In this document: positions 1-7,393 of the stretch, piece after piece
Numbering within the stretch: position 1 is the first letter of the stretch
Layout of the letters: every line of letters starts with the position of its first letter
Assembly (NCBI GenBank): GCA_023145975.1
Contig: JAGLCZ010000601.1
Span: 1 to 22,862, forward strand
DNA length: 22,862 nucleotides
Reading direction: 5' to 3'
DNA from: Candidatus Hydrogenedentota bacterium
GTDB taxonomy: Bacteria; Hydrogenedentota; Hydrogenedentia; Hydrogenedentales; CAITNO01
Program-made: the position numbers and the translations under genes
The notes under the pieces: generated by a model
What the model was told of the DNA's origin: nothing
The model's database searches: none
What the model saw: the letters and a program-made list of their open reading frames with translations, nothing else

Positions 1-71
1 AATATTTATCTGCCGAATCTATAGTACATCAAAGGCGGGAGACATTCTAAATAGACTGGATGTGTAATCAC

Positions 72-95
72 GGGTAACAGGCACCCTTTTCTTTT
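72..95 (+). terminator. possible weak terminator of an upstream gene
   Basis: GGGT (72-75) and ACCC (83-86) can pair around a 7-nt loop and are followed directly by TTTTCTTTT (87-95). The stem is only four pairs, so this is a weak candidate. It could end a plus-strand gene that lies outside the window. Bases 1-71 hold no reading frame I can assign to a family; short open stretches run into stops by base 67. Confidence 0.25.
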
Positions 96-109
96 AATGC
101 CATAAAAGA

Positions 110-139
110 TTGCATTTCAATGGTAAAGAAACTTATCCT
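110..139 (+). promoter_or_regulatory. candidate promoter of the symporter gene
   Basis: TTGCAT (110-115) and TATCCT (134-139) are separated by 18 bp and would start transcription near 146, about 55 nt before the GTG start at 200. Both hexamers match the sigma70 consensus only partly, so the call is tentative. Confidence 0.3.
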
Positions 140-199
140 ACACAGGTTATCGATTGAAAAGAGTCACGGAATACTGTGTTTTTAAAGGAGGACGGAATT

Positions 200-1828
200 G
201 TGTCTTTAACTATTGTTGATTATATTAGTATCGCTGTGTTTGTTTCGGTGGTTCTTGGTGTGAGCATGTACAAGAGTCGTCAAAAGCAGGATAGTGCAGG
301 TTATTTTTTGGCGGGACGCGGGGCAACATGGTGGCTTATCGGTTTTTCCTTGATTGCTGCCAATATTTCTACGGAACAGTTTGTGGGTATGAGTGGCGCA
401 GGTGCGGGAAATGCAGGACTTGCCATTGCAAGTTACGAATGGATTGCGGCGATTACGTTGGTATTTGTTGCCATTTTCTTTCTTCCTCGTTTTCTTCGAG
501 CAGGTATTTTTACCATTCCCGAATATCTTGAATACCGATATAATGCTGTAGCCCGTACTGTTATGTCCCTTTTCCTGATGGTAGTTTATGTTTGTGTTAC
601 CATTGTTGCTGTTGTGTATTCAGGTGGTCTCACTATTCATGCGATTTTTGGATGGCCTCTCATTCCCAGTATATGGGTTATTGGTGTACTTGCAGCGGCT
701 TATACTACTTTCGGGGGATTGAAAGCCGTGATCTGGGCGGATCTTATTCAGGGGTCTGCCCTCATATTGGGAGGGGCTATAGTACTGTTCTTTGGGTTGC
801 AGGCCATGACTCCCGATGGAGGTCTGGTTGCGGGCTGGAACTCTTTTATGGGGCAGGCAGGCGATAAAATGCATATGAGTTTACCCAATAATCATCCTGA
901 GTTACCGCTTACCGCTTTGTTTTTTGGTATATGGATTCCTAATTTCTACTATTGGGGTTTGAATCAATATATTACGCAGCGTACTTTGGCTGCGAAAAGT
1001 TTGAGTGAAGGTCAGAAAGGAATTCTTTTTGCTGCTTTTTTGAAACTTCTCATTCCTTTTGTAATTGTAATTCCCGGTATTATGGCATGGATTCTTTTTC
1101 CTGGCGATTTGGGTGCAGCCTCAGAAACTGCGAAGGATGCTGCTTATCCGGTATTGGTTCGTAACTTGGTTCCCCAGGGGTTACGTGGTTTTATGCTTGC
1201 AGCATTGGCAGGTGCCGTGATGAGTTCCCTTGCTTCAATGCTTAATTCCGCTTCAACTATTTTTACAATAGACCTGTTTAAACGTTATCTTAATCGTGGT
1301 GCAAGCGAAAAGCAGATGGTGTTTGTTGGACGGATATCGACGGTTATTTTTGTAGTTATTGGTTGTCTTATTGCGCCAATATTAGCGAATCCGGACTTTG
1401 GCGGGGTATTTAAGTATATTCAGGATTTCCAGGGTTTCATTTCACCTGGTATTCTCACTGCCTTTGTCTTTGGGCTTATTATCAAACGTACACCAGCAGC
1501 AGCGGCCATTGCTGCCATGATTGCCAATGTGCCCATATATGGTATTCTTCATCTTGATTCTGTAAAGACGGCTATTGTAAAAGCTTTTCCTTTTATGGGT
1601 TCTATGAGCGAAGAAGGGGTTGGGGCAATTGCTTTCCTGAATTTGATGGCTATCACCGCAGCCTGCCTGATTATTATCATGGCAATTGTAACGGCTGTCA
1701 AACCGCTTAAAGAACCGGTGGTCATGCCCGTGAATAAAGATTTTGATATGGAGAGTTCTAAAATTGTTCCTGTGGCTGGAACAATGATTATTGCAATGAC
1801 CCTTGTTCTTTATTACGTATTCTGGTAA
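200..1828 (+). CDS. sodium:solute symporter (SSS family), vSGLT-like sugar transporter
   Basis: Inner-membrane Na+-coupled symporter of 542 aa, probably importing a hexose. The GTG at 200 is chosen because AAGGAGG (185-191) lies 8 nt upstream; an in-frame GTG at 176 has no ribosome binding site. About 14 hydrophobic segments fit the LeuT/SSS fold. The match to Vibrio SglT is close and includes the sugar-site blocks: STEQFVGMSG (Gln60), ASYEW (Glu80), YYWGLNQYITQRTLAAKS, AAFLKL (Lys282) and YIQDFQGFISPG (Gln408). SSLASMLNS (Ser342/Ser343) matches the Na2 sodium site. Galactose/glucose specificity is inferred from these residues; related SSS members carry myo-inositol or other sugars. No sugar-catabolic gene is adjacent. 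The gene is convergent with hslV across a 253-bp gap. Confidence 0.9.
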   Translation: MSLTIVDYISIAVFVSVVLGVSMYKSRQKQDSAGYFLAGRGATWWLIGFSLIAANISTEQFVGMSGAGAGNAGLAIASYEWIAAITLVFVAIFFLPRFLRAGIFTIPEYLEYRYNAVARTVMSLFLMVVYVCVTIVAVVYSGGLTIHAIFGWPLIPSIWVIGVLAAAYTTFGGLKAVIWADLIQGSALILGGAIVLFFGLQAMTPDGGLVAGWNSFMGQAGDKMHMSLPNNHPELPLTALFFGIWIPNFYYWGLNQYITQRTLAAKSLSEGQKGILFAAFLKLLIPFVIVIPGIMAWILFPGDLGAASETAKDAAYPVLVRNLVPQGLRGFMLAALAGAVMSSLASMLNSASTIFTIDLFKRYLNRGASEKQMVFVGRISTVIFVVIGCLIAPILANPDFGGVFKYIQDFQGFISPGILTAFVFGLIIKRTPAAAAIAAMIANVPIYGILHLDSVKTAIVKAFPFMGSMSEEGVGAIAFLNLMAITAACLIIIMAIVTAVKPLKEPVVMPVNKDFDMESSKIVPVAGTMIIAMTLVLYYVFW

Positions 1829-1897
1829 GTAGGATTCGTATATAGACGGCAGTATGCGCTATTCTCGATGACCCGGGAATGACGGGATGGAAGCGGT

Positions 1898-1906
1898 TTA
1901 CAGTAA
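1898..1906. promoter_or_regulatory. TTACWGTAA palindrome, copy 1
   Basis: TTACAGTAA, one of four exact copies of this 9-bp near-palindrome in the window, all intergenic. It lies in the gap between the convergent symporter and hslV genes. Together with copy 2 and one flanking base it forms a 10-bp inverted repeat (1898-1907 with 1978-1987). The role is unknown; an operator is possible, although no promoter is clear beside this copy. Confidence 0.35.
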
Positions 1907-1978
1907 GTCCTTGTTTTTATATCCCGCATATCCGGAACGTAGTGATACAGGACTACTGAGACCAATAAGCCTGTTGTC

Positions 1979-1987
1979 TTACTGTAA
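1979..1987. promoter_or_regulatory. TTACWGTAA palindrome, copy 2
   Basis: TTACTGTAA, 81 bp from copy 1. It lies 9 nt downstream of the -10 of a candidate minus-strand promoter (1997-2025). That spacing resembles the copies in front of the acylase and lipoprotein genes. Confidence 0.35.
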
Positions 1988-1996
1988 TTCTGAGAT

Positions 1997-2025
1997 GTAA
2001 TACAAAATCTTGTTCAGCTTTTCAA
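1997..2025 (-). promoter_or_regulatory. candidate orphan minus-strand promoter
   Basis: Read on the minus strand, TTGAAA (2025-2020), a 17-bp spacer and TATTAC (2002-1997) resemble a sigma70 promoter firing leftward from about 1990 into the gap and the 3' end of the symporter gene. No protein-coding frame follows, so any product would be a small or antisense RNA. The evidence is motif matching only. Confidence 0.2.
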
Positions 2026-2081
2026 TATATAAAATATGACTATTCTATACTGAAGACTGCGCTACTGTTTTGCAGAAACTT

Positions 2082-2618
2082 TTACAGCGTCTCAATAGTG
2101 ATATGTGTATTAGTGTAGACACATATATCAGCAGCAATACGCAGGGATTTGTCAACGATTTCCGGGGCAGCCAGTTCCGTATGAGCAGACAGAGCGCGTG
2201 CGGCGGCGAGAGCGTATGTACCTCCGCTGCCGATGGCGAGAATGCCGTCTTCCGGTTCAATGATTTCACCCCCGCCGGAAATGAGAAGGGATACATTTTG
2301 ATCGCTGACAGCAAGTAACGCATTTAATTGGCGTAGGTATTTATCGGTGCGCCAGTCTTTGCCGAGTTCCACAGCGGCTCGAAGTAAATTCTTATTGAAT
2401 TCTTTTAACTTACCCTCGAATCGTTCGAAGAGGGTAAATGCGTCGGCAACTGCGCCTGCGAATCCGGCTAGTACTTCCCCATCGGCGAGGCGTCGAATTT
2501 TAGTGGCATTTCCTTTCATGATTGTATCGCCAATGGTAACTTGACCATCGCCGCCCATGGTGACCACGCCGTTTTTTCGCACAGCCAACACAGTTGTTCC
2601 GTAGAAAGTAGATGTCAT
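2082..2618 (-). CDS. hslV: HslV/ClpQ, peptidase subunit of the HslUV protease
   Basis: Threonine-type (Ntn-hydrolase) peptidase of 178 aa that forms the dodecameric chamber of the cytoplasmic HslUV (ClpYQ) protease. The ATG at 2618 is preferred, with GGAG about 10 nt upstream; a TTG seven codons earlier sits beyond that site. A 7-residue propeptide (MTSTFYG) would be removed to expose Thr8 of TTVLAVRKNG, as in E. coli HslV and B. subtilis CodW. Diagnostic blocks are GGDGQVTIG, GFAGAVADAFTLFERFEGKL, AAVELGKDWRTDK, AIGSGGTYALAAARAL and ICVYTNTHITIE. The hslU ATPase gene normally follows hslV directly, but here only the convergent symporter gene lies downstream. The gene diverges from the acyltransferase gene across the promoter dyad at 2699-2724. 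Confidence 0.93.
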   Translation of the reverse strand: MTSTFYGTTVLAVRKNGVVTMGGDGQVTIGDTIMKGNATKIRRLADGEVLAGFAGAVADAFTLFERFEGKLKEFNKNLLRAAVELGKDWRTDKYLRQLNALLAVSDQNVSLLISGGGEIIEPEDGILAIGSGGTYALAAARALSAHTELAAPEIVDKSLRIAADICVYTNTHITIETL

Positions 2619-2698
2619 TTTTATTTCTCCAGTTGCCAAATGTTTTCAATAGCGTATTTATTACGTGGGAATATAGTATTAGAAATTCTACGTCTTCT

Positions 2699-2724
2699 AT
2701 TATACCAGCCGGAAAAGGTATAAT
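2699..2724. promoter_or_regulatory. symmetric divergent promoter dyad between hslV and the acyltransferase gene
   Basis: ATTATACC (2699-2706) and GGTATAAT (2717-2724) form a perfect 8-bp inverted repeat with a 10-nt centre. Each arm contains an exact TATAAT: plus strand at 2719-2724, minus strand at 2704-2699. They face outward towards the acyltransferase and hslV starts, giving expected transcription starts near 2731 and 2692. The -35 hexamers are poor (TTCTAT at 2695-2700 for the plus strand). The dyad could also be a repressor site. Confidence 0.45.
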
Positions 2725-2785
2725 TCCTTTTAATTTAATTTCTTTACCATACTCCGTATTTCTTAGTTCAACCGGGAGAGACATT

Positions 2786-3493
2786 ATGTCAGTTAGGCGA
2801 AAGTGGCGCCGATGGGTTAACAGCCGGAAATTTGTGCGCGTAGGAAAACGTTGTAGTCTTGATGGTCATTCCCTGGAAATAGATGGTCATGTTGAACTGG
2901 AAGATTACTGCAAAGTACGCAGCAATACGATTATGCGTACTAATGGCGGCGGGAAAATATTGATAGGTACTTATTCAGGAATTAGTTATAATTGTTTTTT
3001 GGAAGCACGTACTATTATTCAGATAGGACGTTACACAGGTATTGCCGAGTTTACTATTATTCGGGATACGAATCATGCGGTAATTGGAACGTCAGATCAT
3101 TGGCGGACAACTCCGTACATATCCCAACCCATTGTGATTGGTAATGCGTGTTTAATTGGTAGTGGCTGTTATATTTCGCCGGGAGTTGCTATTGGGGATG
3201 GTGCAGTGATCGCTCAGCATAGCGTGATTACCCGGGATGTTGGACCCTTTGAAATTTGGTCAGGTAATCCAGCGAGGAAAGTAGCGCACCGTATTCACGG
3301 AATTCCGGATAGTACAAAAAAACGGTACCAGGAACTTCTGAACACTTATGGAATTAAAGATGCACGCCATGGTTTTAAGGAACAGGCGGCGGAAGTTCGG
3401 GATGCTGTAAATCTTGAGGGGAACCGTGCAGCAGAGGAACGGGATCAGCTTATGGCGATGTTTGCAGCGTCTTCTCCCCGGGAAGAAAAATAG
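2786..3493 (+). CDS. hexapeptide-repeat (LbetaH) acyltransferase
   Basis: Probable trimeric CoA-dependent O- or N-acetyltransferase (WbbJ/NodL/maltose-acetyltransferase superfamily) of 235 aa, acting on a sugar or envelope glycan. The ATG at 2786 follows GGGAGAG (2774-2780); the frame is open further upstream but without a site or homology. Left-handed beta-helix repeats run from about residue 30 to 165. RDTNHAV places the likely catalytic His97 in its external loop. The coil ends with IGNACLIGSGCYISPGVAIG, AVIAQHSVITRDVG and the typical SGNPARKV. Residues 170-235 form a charged helical extension beyond the usual end of the family. No polysaccharide cluster surrounds it, so the substrate is unknown. 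Confidence 0.85.
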   Translation: MSVRRKWRRWVNSRKFVRVGKRCSLDGHSLEIDGHVELEDYCKVRSNTIMRTNGGGKILIGTYSGISYNCFLEARTIIQIGRYTGIAEFTIIRDTNHAVIGTSDHWRTTPYISQPIVIGNACLIGSGCYISPGVAIGDGAVIAQHSVITRDVGPFEIWSGNPARKVAHRIHGIPDSTKKRYQELLNTYGIKDARHGFKEQAAEVRDAVNLEGNRAAEERDQLMAMFAASSPREEK

Positions 3494-3513
3494 CCGGTTT
3501 ACGGTGTTTTTTC
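3485..3513. terminator. possible bidirectional terminator between convergent genes
   Basis: GAAAAA (3485-3490) and TTTTTTC (3507-3513) flank a short CCG/CGG stem with loop GTTTA (3494-3504). The structure overlaps the stop of the acyltransferase gene and the stop of the DUF1638 gene. It supplies a T-run in both directions, but the GC core has only three pairs. Confidence 0.35.
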
Positions 3514-4242
3514 AGATCGGATTACCTGTTCATGATCATATACGCCTGTGATGCGTTCCTCCGGCAATACTGTGAGGAAATTTTCTTCAGACCAGTTTCC
3601 TGAAATTAAAGATTCTATTAAACATATATTCCCTGGTATAGTGCGCATTTTCTTACCTGTGCTTTCGATACAGGATTTAATGTGTTTCACCTTTGAAGAA
3701 ATATGGGTTTCTGGTACATCAAGAAATGGTACTTCACTGTTCTCTTGGTGTGCAGTTAATGTATCCCACAGATCGCGTGCATTTTCTTCTCCGTATATTT
3801 CTGCTAGTTCAAAAAAAGATTGACCGCTTGGGGTAAAGGATTGCGTATTTCCATCGGAAAGGATAGAGTCGCTTCGTTCCGAATAGCCGACGGATGTCCA
3901 TGATTGACTTGGCGTTTCACCAAAGTAGTCTGCAAAAGCGGTTTTCGATCCCAGAAATAATGTGGTACAGTCGTGAGCACGGGGAATAATAAGGGGGAAG
4001 CGGCGTGCTCTTAGGCCTACAGTGGCATTGCCGCACAATCCATATGCGAGTAGTATGGCATCATAGAAGGTATCGCCTGTTGCCGCACTATCAATTTCTT
4101 GCTGTAACAGTTCTCGTAGTGTTGAGGGATGGTTGTGTTTGTCTTTTGGGAAAAAAGATACATCCAAGGTGTTTGGTGATTTCGCTGCACACCAACATAT
4201 TTCCCGAGTGAGTACATTGCAGGCTAAAATTCGAAAGTGCAT
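3499..4242 (-). CDS. DUF1638 family protein
   Basis: Soluble protein of 247 aa of the uncharacterised DUF1638 family. AGAGG lies about 6 nt before the ATG at 4242. Family hallmarks are the start FRILACNVLTREI, YDAILLAYGLCGNATVGLRA (about 60-79) and PLIIPRAHDCTTLFLGSK (about 83-100), followed by the YFGETPSQSW block. Conserved Cys70, His90 and Cys92, plus Cys8/16/18 and Cys191/207, could bind a metal or cofactor, but this is inference. No enzymatic role can be assigned from the sequence. It lies 72 bp downstream of sufU on the same strand with no clear terminator between, so cotranscription with sufS-sufU is plausible. Confidence 0.8.
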   Translation of the reverse strand: MHFRILACNVLTREICWCAAKSPNTLDVSFFPKDKHNHPSTLRELLQQEIDSAATGDTFYDAILLAYGLCGNATVGLRARRFPLIIPRAHDCTTLFLGSKTAFADYFGETPSQSWTSVGYSERSDSILSDGNTQSFTPSGQSFFELAEIYGEENARDLWDTLTAHQENSEVPFLDVPETHISSKVKHIKSCIESTGKKMRTIPGNICLIESLISGNWSEENFLTVLPEERITGVYDHEQVIRSEKTP

Positions 4243-4314
4243 ATAAACCTCTACTTGAATGAAAGTATAATCTTAGGGGAAACGTACGGTTAAACTAACA
4301 GTTATGTTACATTC

Positions 4315-4770
4315 TTACTTTGTGGGATGTGTGCAACTTTCATCTGAAGAAAGAACTGAATCCAGGGCACGCCAGGTGAGGGCAGCACACTTGATGCGCA
4401 TAGGAAACTTCCGTACCTCCGAGAATGCTACGAGTTCTCCCAGTTCAGATTCTTCCATTGATTCTGTCGGTTCGGAATTTAGCATGGTCTGAAATGATTC
4501 AAGAAGGTTCTGCGCTTCGGATTTTGTTTTTCCCTTCAGTAGAGTGGTCATAAGTGATGCGCTGGCTTTTGATATGGCACAGCCATTACCTTCAAAATGC
4601 AGTGCTTGAATTACATTACCATCGAGTTGCAGGTAAATTTGAAATGTGTCGCCGCAAAGTGGATTGGATGCTTCTACGATGATATCAGGCGAAGGAAGTT
4701 TTCCAAAATTACGGGGAGCCCTGTTATGGTCCAGGATTATTTTTTCGTAGAGGTGATGGGAGTTTGACAT
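4315..4770 (-). CDS. sufU: SufU-type Fe-S assembly protein
   Basis: SufU/NifU-N-like protein of 151 aa that accepts persulfide sulfur from SufS during Fe-S cluster biogenesis. The zinc-site ligands of the SufU class are present: Cys39 and Asp41 in NPLCGD, Cys64 in GNGCAISKASASLM and Cys128 in RIKCAALTW. The 20-residue insertion that separates SufU from IscU appears present (PTESMEESELGELVAF region, about 101-116), which favours SufU over IscU. Its ATG overlaps the sufS stop by one base (TAATG at 4768-4772), a strong sign of translational coupling. sufB, sufC and sufD are not in the window. Confidence 0.92.
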   Translation of the reverse strand: MSNSHHLYEKIILDHNRAPRNFGKLPSPDIIVEASNPLCGDTFQIYLQLDGNVIQALHFEGNGCAISKASASLMTTLLKGKTKSEAQNLLESFQTMLNSEPTESMEESELGELVAFSEVRKFPMRIKCAALTWRALDSVLSSDESCTHPTK

Positions 4771-5999
4771 TAAGGGAATACCTCTCTTACGGTATGCAAT
4801 GCATTGACCAGGGAATCAATATCTTGTTTGCTATTATATATTCCCAATGATGCCCGGGCGGTTGCGGGTACATGGTAAAACTGCATAAGCGGTTGGGCAC
4901 AATGGTGTCCAGAACGAATGGCGATACCGTCATTGTCTAATAATTGCGCAATATCGTGGGGATGGACGTTTTCCAGAGTGAAGGATAATACGCCTGTTTT
5001 CTTTTTTGCATTTCCAATAATGCGAAGTCCTTCTACTGATGTTAATACCTTCGTGCCATAAGCAAGTAACTGCTGTTCATGAGACTCGATGGCATCCATG
5101 CCTGTATCACTCAAATAATCGAGTGCTGCAGTCAGCCCGATAGCCCCTGCGATATGGGGCGTTCCTGCTTCAAATTTATCAGGAACTGTTCTAAAGGATG
5201 TCTTTTCGAATGTAACGGATTCCACCATGCCGCTACCGCTTTGATAAGGACTCATACGATTTAGTAGTTCGGCGGGTCCACATAAAACTCCTATGCCTGT
5301 TGGCCCGTACATTTTGTGAGCGGAACATACAAAAAAATCTGCACCTATATCCTGGATATTGATATTCAGGTGGGCTGCGCTTTGGGCACCATCTATCAGG
5401 GATATTGCTCCTTGCTCTTTTGCTTTACTGCAAATTTCCCGAATTGGATTGACTGTGCCCAATACATTAGACACATGAGTTACAGCAACAATTTTTGTCC
5501 GTGCATTTAGTAGGCGTTCAAATTCTTCCATAAGCAATTCGCCAGCGTCACTTATGGGAATGATGCGGAGTTGTGCACCTGTTTTTTCACAAAGCAGTTG
5601 CCAGGGGATAATATTAGAGTGGTGTTCCATCTGCGTAATCAGAATTTCATCTTTTGGCTTGAGCAGCAATGTACCCAAACCATGTGCTGCCAGATTAATT
5701 GCTTCGGTAACGCCAGAGGTGAAAATAGTGCTGTAGGTATCGTCAGCGCCTAAGAAGCTGGTGACCCGTTTTCGTGCGGCCTCATAGTGTTCTGTTGCGA
5801 CTTGACTTAGATAATGGAGGCCACGGTGTACATTAGAATTTTCTTCGGAGTAAAAACGTACAAGTGCATCAATTACGCACTGTGGTTTTTGAGTGGTAGC
5901 GGCATTATCGAGGTAAATAAGGGGAGTACCATGTATTTTTTTGCCTAGTATTGGGAAATCATTCTGCAAATTATTATTGTAATCTGTTAGTTTCGCCAT
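4770..5999 (-). CDS. sufS: cysteine desulfurase SufS (class II)
   Basis: PLP-dependent cysteine desulfurase of 409 aa that takes sulfur from cysteine and passes it as persulfide to SufU. An AGGAA ribosome site precedes the ATG at 5999. Visible signatures are YLDNAATTQKP (about 29-39), SNVHRGLHYLS, TSGVTEAINLAAH, MEHHSNIIPWQ (His126 stacks on PLP), LIDGAQSAAH, SAHKMYGPTGIGVL with Schiff-base Lys229, and RSGHHCAQPLM with the catalytic Cys367. The short RSGHHCAQP segment and overall length match group II SufS/CsdA rather than IscS. It heads the sufS-sufU(-DUF1638) group, and the terminator at 6042-6076 separates it from the pseudopilin gene. Confidence 0.95.
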   Translation of the reverse strand: MAKLTDYNNNLQNDFPILGKKIHGTPLIYLDNAATTQKPQCVIDALVRFYSEENSNVHRGLHYLSQVATEHYEAARKRVTSFLGADDTYSTIFTSGVTEAINLAAHGLGTLLLKPKDEILITQMEHHSNIIPWQLLCEKTGAQLRIIPISDAGELLMEEFERLLNARTKIVAVTHVSNVLGTVNPIREICSKAKEQGAISLIDGAQSAAHLNINIQDIGADFFVCSAHKMYGPTGIGVLCGPAELLNRMSPYQSGSGMVESVTFEKTSFRTVPDKFEAGTPHIAGAIGLTAALDYLSDTGMDAIESHEQQLLAYGTKVLTSVEGLRIIGNAKKKTGVLSFTLENVHPHDIAQLLDNDGIAIRSGHHCAQPLMQFYHVPATARASLGIYNSKQDIDSLVNALHTVREVFP

Positions 6000-6040
6000 C
6001 TATTTCCTATCAGAAAGGGGATACATACCGTGCAGAATAG

Positions 6041-6076
6041 AAAATCAGGCTTTCGTACGAGACAAAAGCCTGATTT
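6041..6076 (-). terminator. rho-independent terminator of the pseudopilin gene
   Basis: AAATCAGGCTTT (6042-6053) and AAAGCCTGATTT (6065-6076) form a perfect 12-bp stem with an 11-nt loop. Read on the minus strand, the right arm comes first and the stem ends in TTTT. It lies about 50 nt past the stop of the minus-strand pseudopilin gene and upstream of sufS. Confidence 0.75.
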
Positions 6077-6126
6077 ATTTTACAACATTTATTCATTCAA
6101 TCAACATAGGGTACGCATGGTCATTA

Positions 6127-7131
6127 TTACAGACTCGACATTAACCCGCCGACAAAGGATGCTACCGGACCATTGATTGGTCCCGGTCCCTTTTCTTCAT
6201 ACCGTTGAAATGCAACATGACCGTCCATGTATAGGATATTTGATCCGCCCGGTACATGGTTGAATTCTGACATGCTGGTGGATGCACCATCCGCCATAAT
6301 AAACAAGGTACTGGATGCCATAGCAGAACCTCCAGGATTATTAATATCTGTGATTAGGAAACGTTCAATGCCTTCACGGAGCCGGTTGATAGTAGTGCCT
6401 GCACGACCGTTGCCCATGTTTTCTGATACCTCAATATTTTTATCTACATTTTCCTGTATAGCCAATGCCGTGGCGAGATCGGCACTTCCGTCTATTAAAC
6501 TGGTAAGTCCTAACGCCAATAATGCTTCAACCATTTGTTGTGGCGCATCAACAGGTGTACCACCTATAGGGACGGGCATGATCGGATCTGTGTATTTATA
6601 CATGTCAAATACATATCCTAAATACCAGTAACTATCGTCAGCAGACTGCATTCCAAGACGAGATCCCGAACACATGAGCCCAAAAATAGGATCCCCAACA
6701 TTCACGATCTGACCCGTTAAATGGTTAGTAAAAGGTACTTTTGCAAGGGCATCTCGGGGACTGTCGCTCGGATCTGAAGGGCAATAATTAATTGCCGGAT
6801 CAGTCAAGTACTCGGGATATACAGAGCCAACATAAGCACCGGCAGCTACGACAAAATTTCTTACAGTATCCCCTGCATTATTACAGTCAATAGTACCTAA
6901 AGGCGCAGCTGCAACGCACATGGGGGGGTAGACTTCCCCTCTGGATTCATTGGAATACATCTTGAATACCAGCCCCCATTGTTTCAAATTGTTTTGACAG
7001 CTGGAGCGTCGTGCTGCTTCACGTGCGCGTGCCAGCGCGGGGAGCAGGATGGCTGCCAGGATACCTATAATAGCTATGACGACTAACAACTCGATCAGTG
7101 TAAAACCTTTGTGTTTCTTCAGCATACTCAT
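6127..7131 (-). CDS. DUF1559-type pseudopilin (type IV/type II prepilin-like)
   Basis: Envelope protein of 334 aa with a class III prepilin leader: MSMLKKHKG is cut before Phe10 by prepilin peptidase, with Glu14 at position +5 of FTLIELLVVIAIIG, then one hydrophobic helix (10-32) and the ARAREAARRSSCQNNLKQWG block. It ends with FNHVPGGSNILYMDGHVAFQRY (290-311), the H-X-DG motif of the DUF1559/pre-pil-HX9DG families, here with ten residues between His and Asp. Such proteins are massively expanded in planctomycetes, Lentisphaerae and Hydrogenedentota. The function of the large globular domain is unknown. GAGGAG precedes the ATG at 7131. A G7 run (6922-6928, C7 on the coding strand) lies in the frame. 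The terminator at 6042-6076 follows. Confidence 0.88.
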   Translation of the reverse strand: MSMLKKHKGFTLIELLVVIAIIGILAAILLPALARAREAARRSSCQNNLKQWGLVFKMYSNESRGEVYPPMCVAAAPLGTIDCNNAGDTVRNFVVAAGAYVGSVYPEYLTDPAINYCPSDPSDSPRDALAKVPFTNHLTGQIVNVGDPIFGLMCSGSRLGMQSADDSYWYLGYVFDMYKYTDPIMPVPIGGTPVDAPQQMVEALLALGLTSLIDGSADLATALAIQENVDKNIEVSENMGNGRAGTTINRLREGIERFLITDINNPGGSAMASSTLFIMADGASTSMSEFNHVPGGSNILYMDGHVAFQRYEEKGPGPINGPVASFVGGLMSSL

Positions 7132-7323
7132 TTCTCCTCATGTTAAAACGTACTACTTACCAAATATAAAATAAAAAACATAACAAAAGTAATTGGTGCG
7201 GTTCACCGCTGTACATCCTTGTGAAAACACTTGCACTACCAGTGTTCCGCACTTTTCAACTTTTACCATCATCCTATTCTATCAGAATCTATCCGAATTT
7301 GCAAGCAAATAAAATAGTTTAAA

Positions 7324-7352
7324 TTGATATTGAAATCTTATCTATATACAAT
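7324..7352 (+). promoter_or_regulatory. sigma70-type promoter of the acylase gene
   Basis: TTGATA (7324-7329), a 17-bp spacer and TACAAT (7347-7352) each match the consensus at five of six positions. Transcription is expected from about 7359, giving a leader of about 35 nt before the ATG at 7394. Confidence 0.6.
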
Positions 7353-7366
7353 TAGTGACAGAAATT

Positions 7367-7377
7367 GTTACTGTAAC
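7367..7377. promoter_or_regulatory. TTACWGTAA palindrome, copy 3: candidate operator of the acylase gene
   Basis: GTTACTGTAAC is an 11-bp palindrome about 8-18 nt past the expected transcription start and just before the GAGGA ribosome site at 7382-7386. This is a position where a bound repressor would block elongation or initiation. It shares the TTACWGTAA core with three other intergenic sites. Confidence 0.45.
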
Positions 7378-7393
7378 TCATGAGGAATTCTGT

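Noticed and set aside
1..67. C-terminal end of an upstream gene
   Set aside because: Two frames are open for 15-21 codons, but neither shows a recognisable protein family.
1868..1888. CCCGGGAATGACGGG as a remnant of a dispersed repeat or hairpin
   Set aside because: It is short and occurs once; no second copy was seen in the window.
2070..2318. Open plus-strand frame across hslV
   Set aside because: It is antisense to a clear HslV and has no family match or ribosome site.
2612..2785. 58-codon upstream extension of the acyltransferase
   Set aside because: It runs through the divergent promoter dyad and the hslV start, and lacks homology; the ATG at 2786 has a good ribosome site.
6227..6631. 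134-codon plus-strand open frame across the pseudopilin gene
   Set aside because: It is the complement of a well-supported DUF1559 gene; the composition is Ser/Ile/Pro-rich shadow sequence with no motif.
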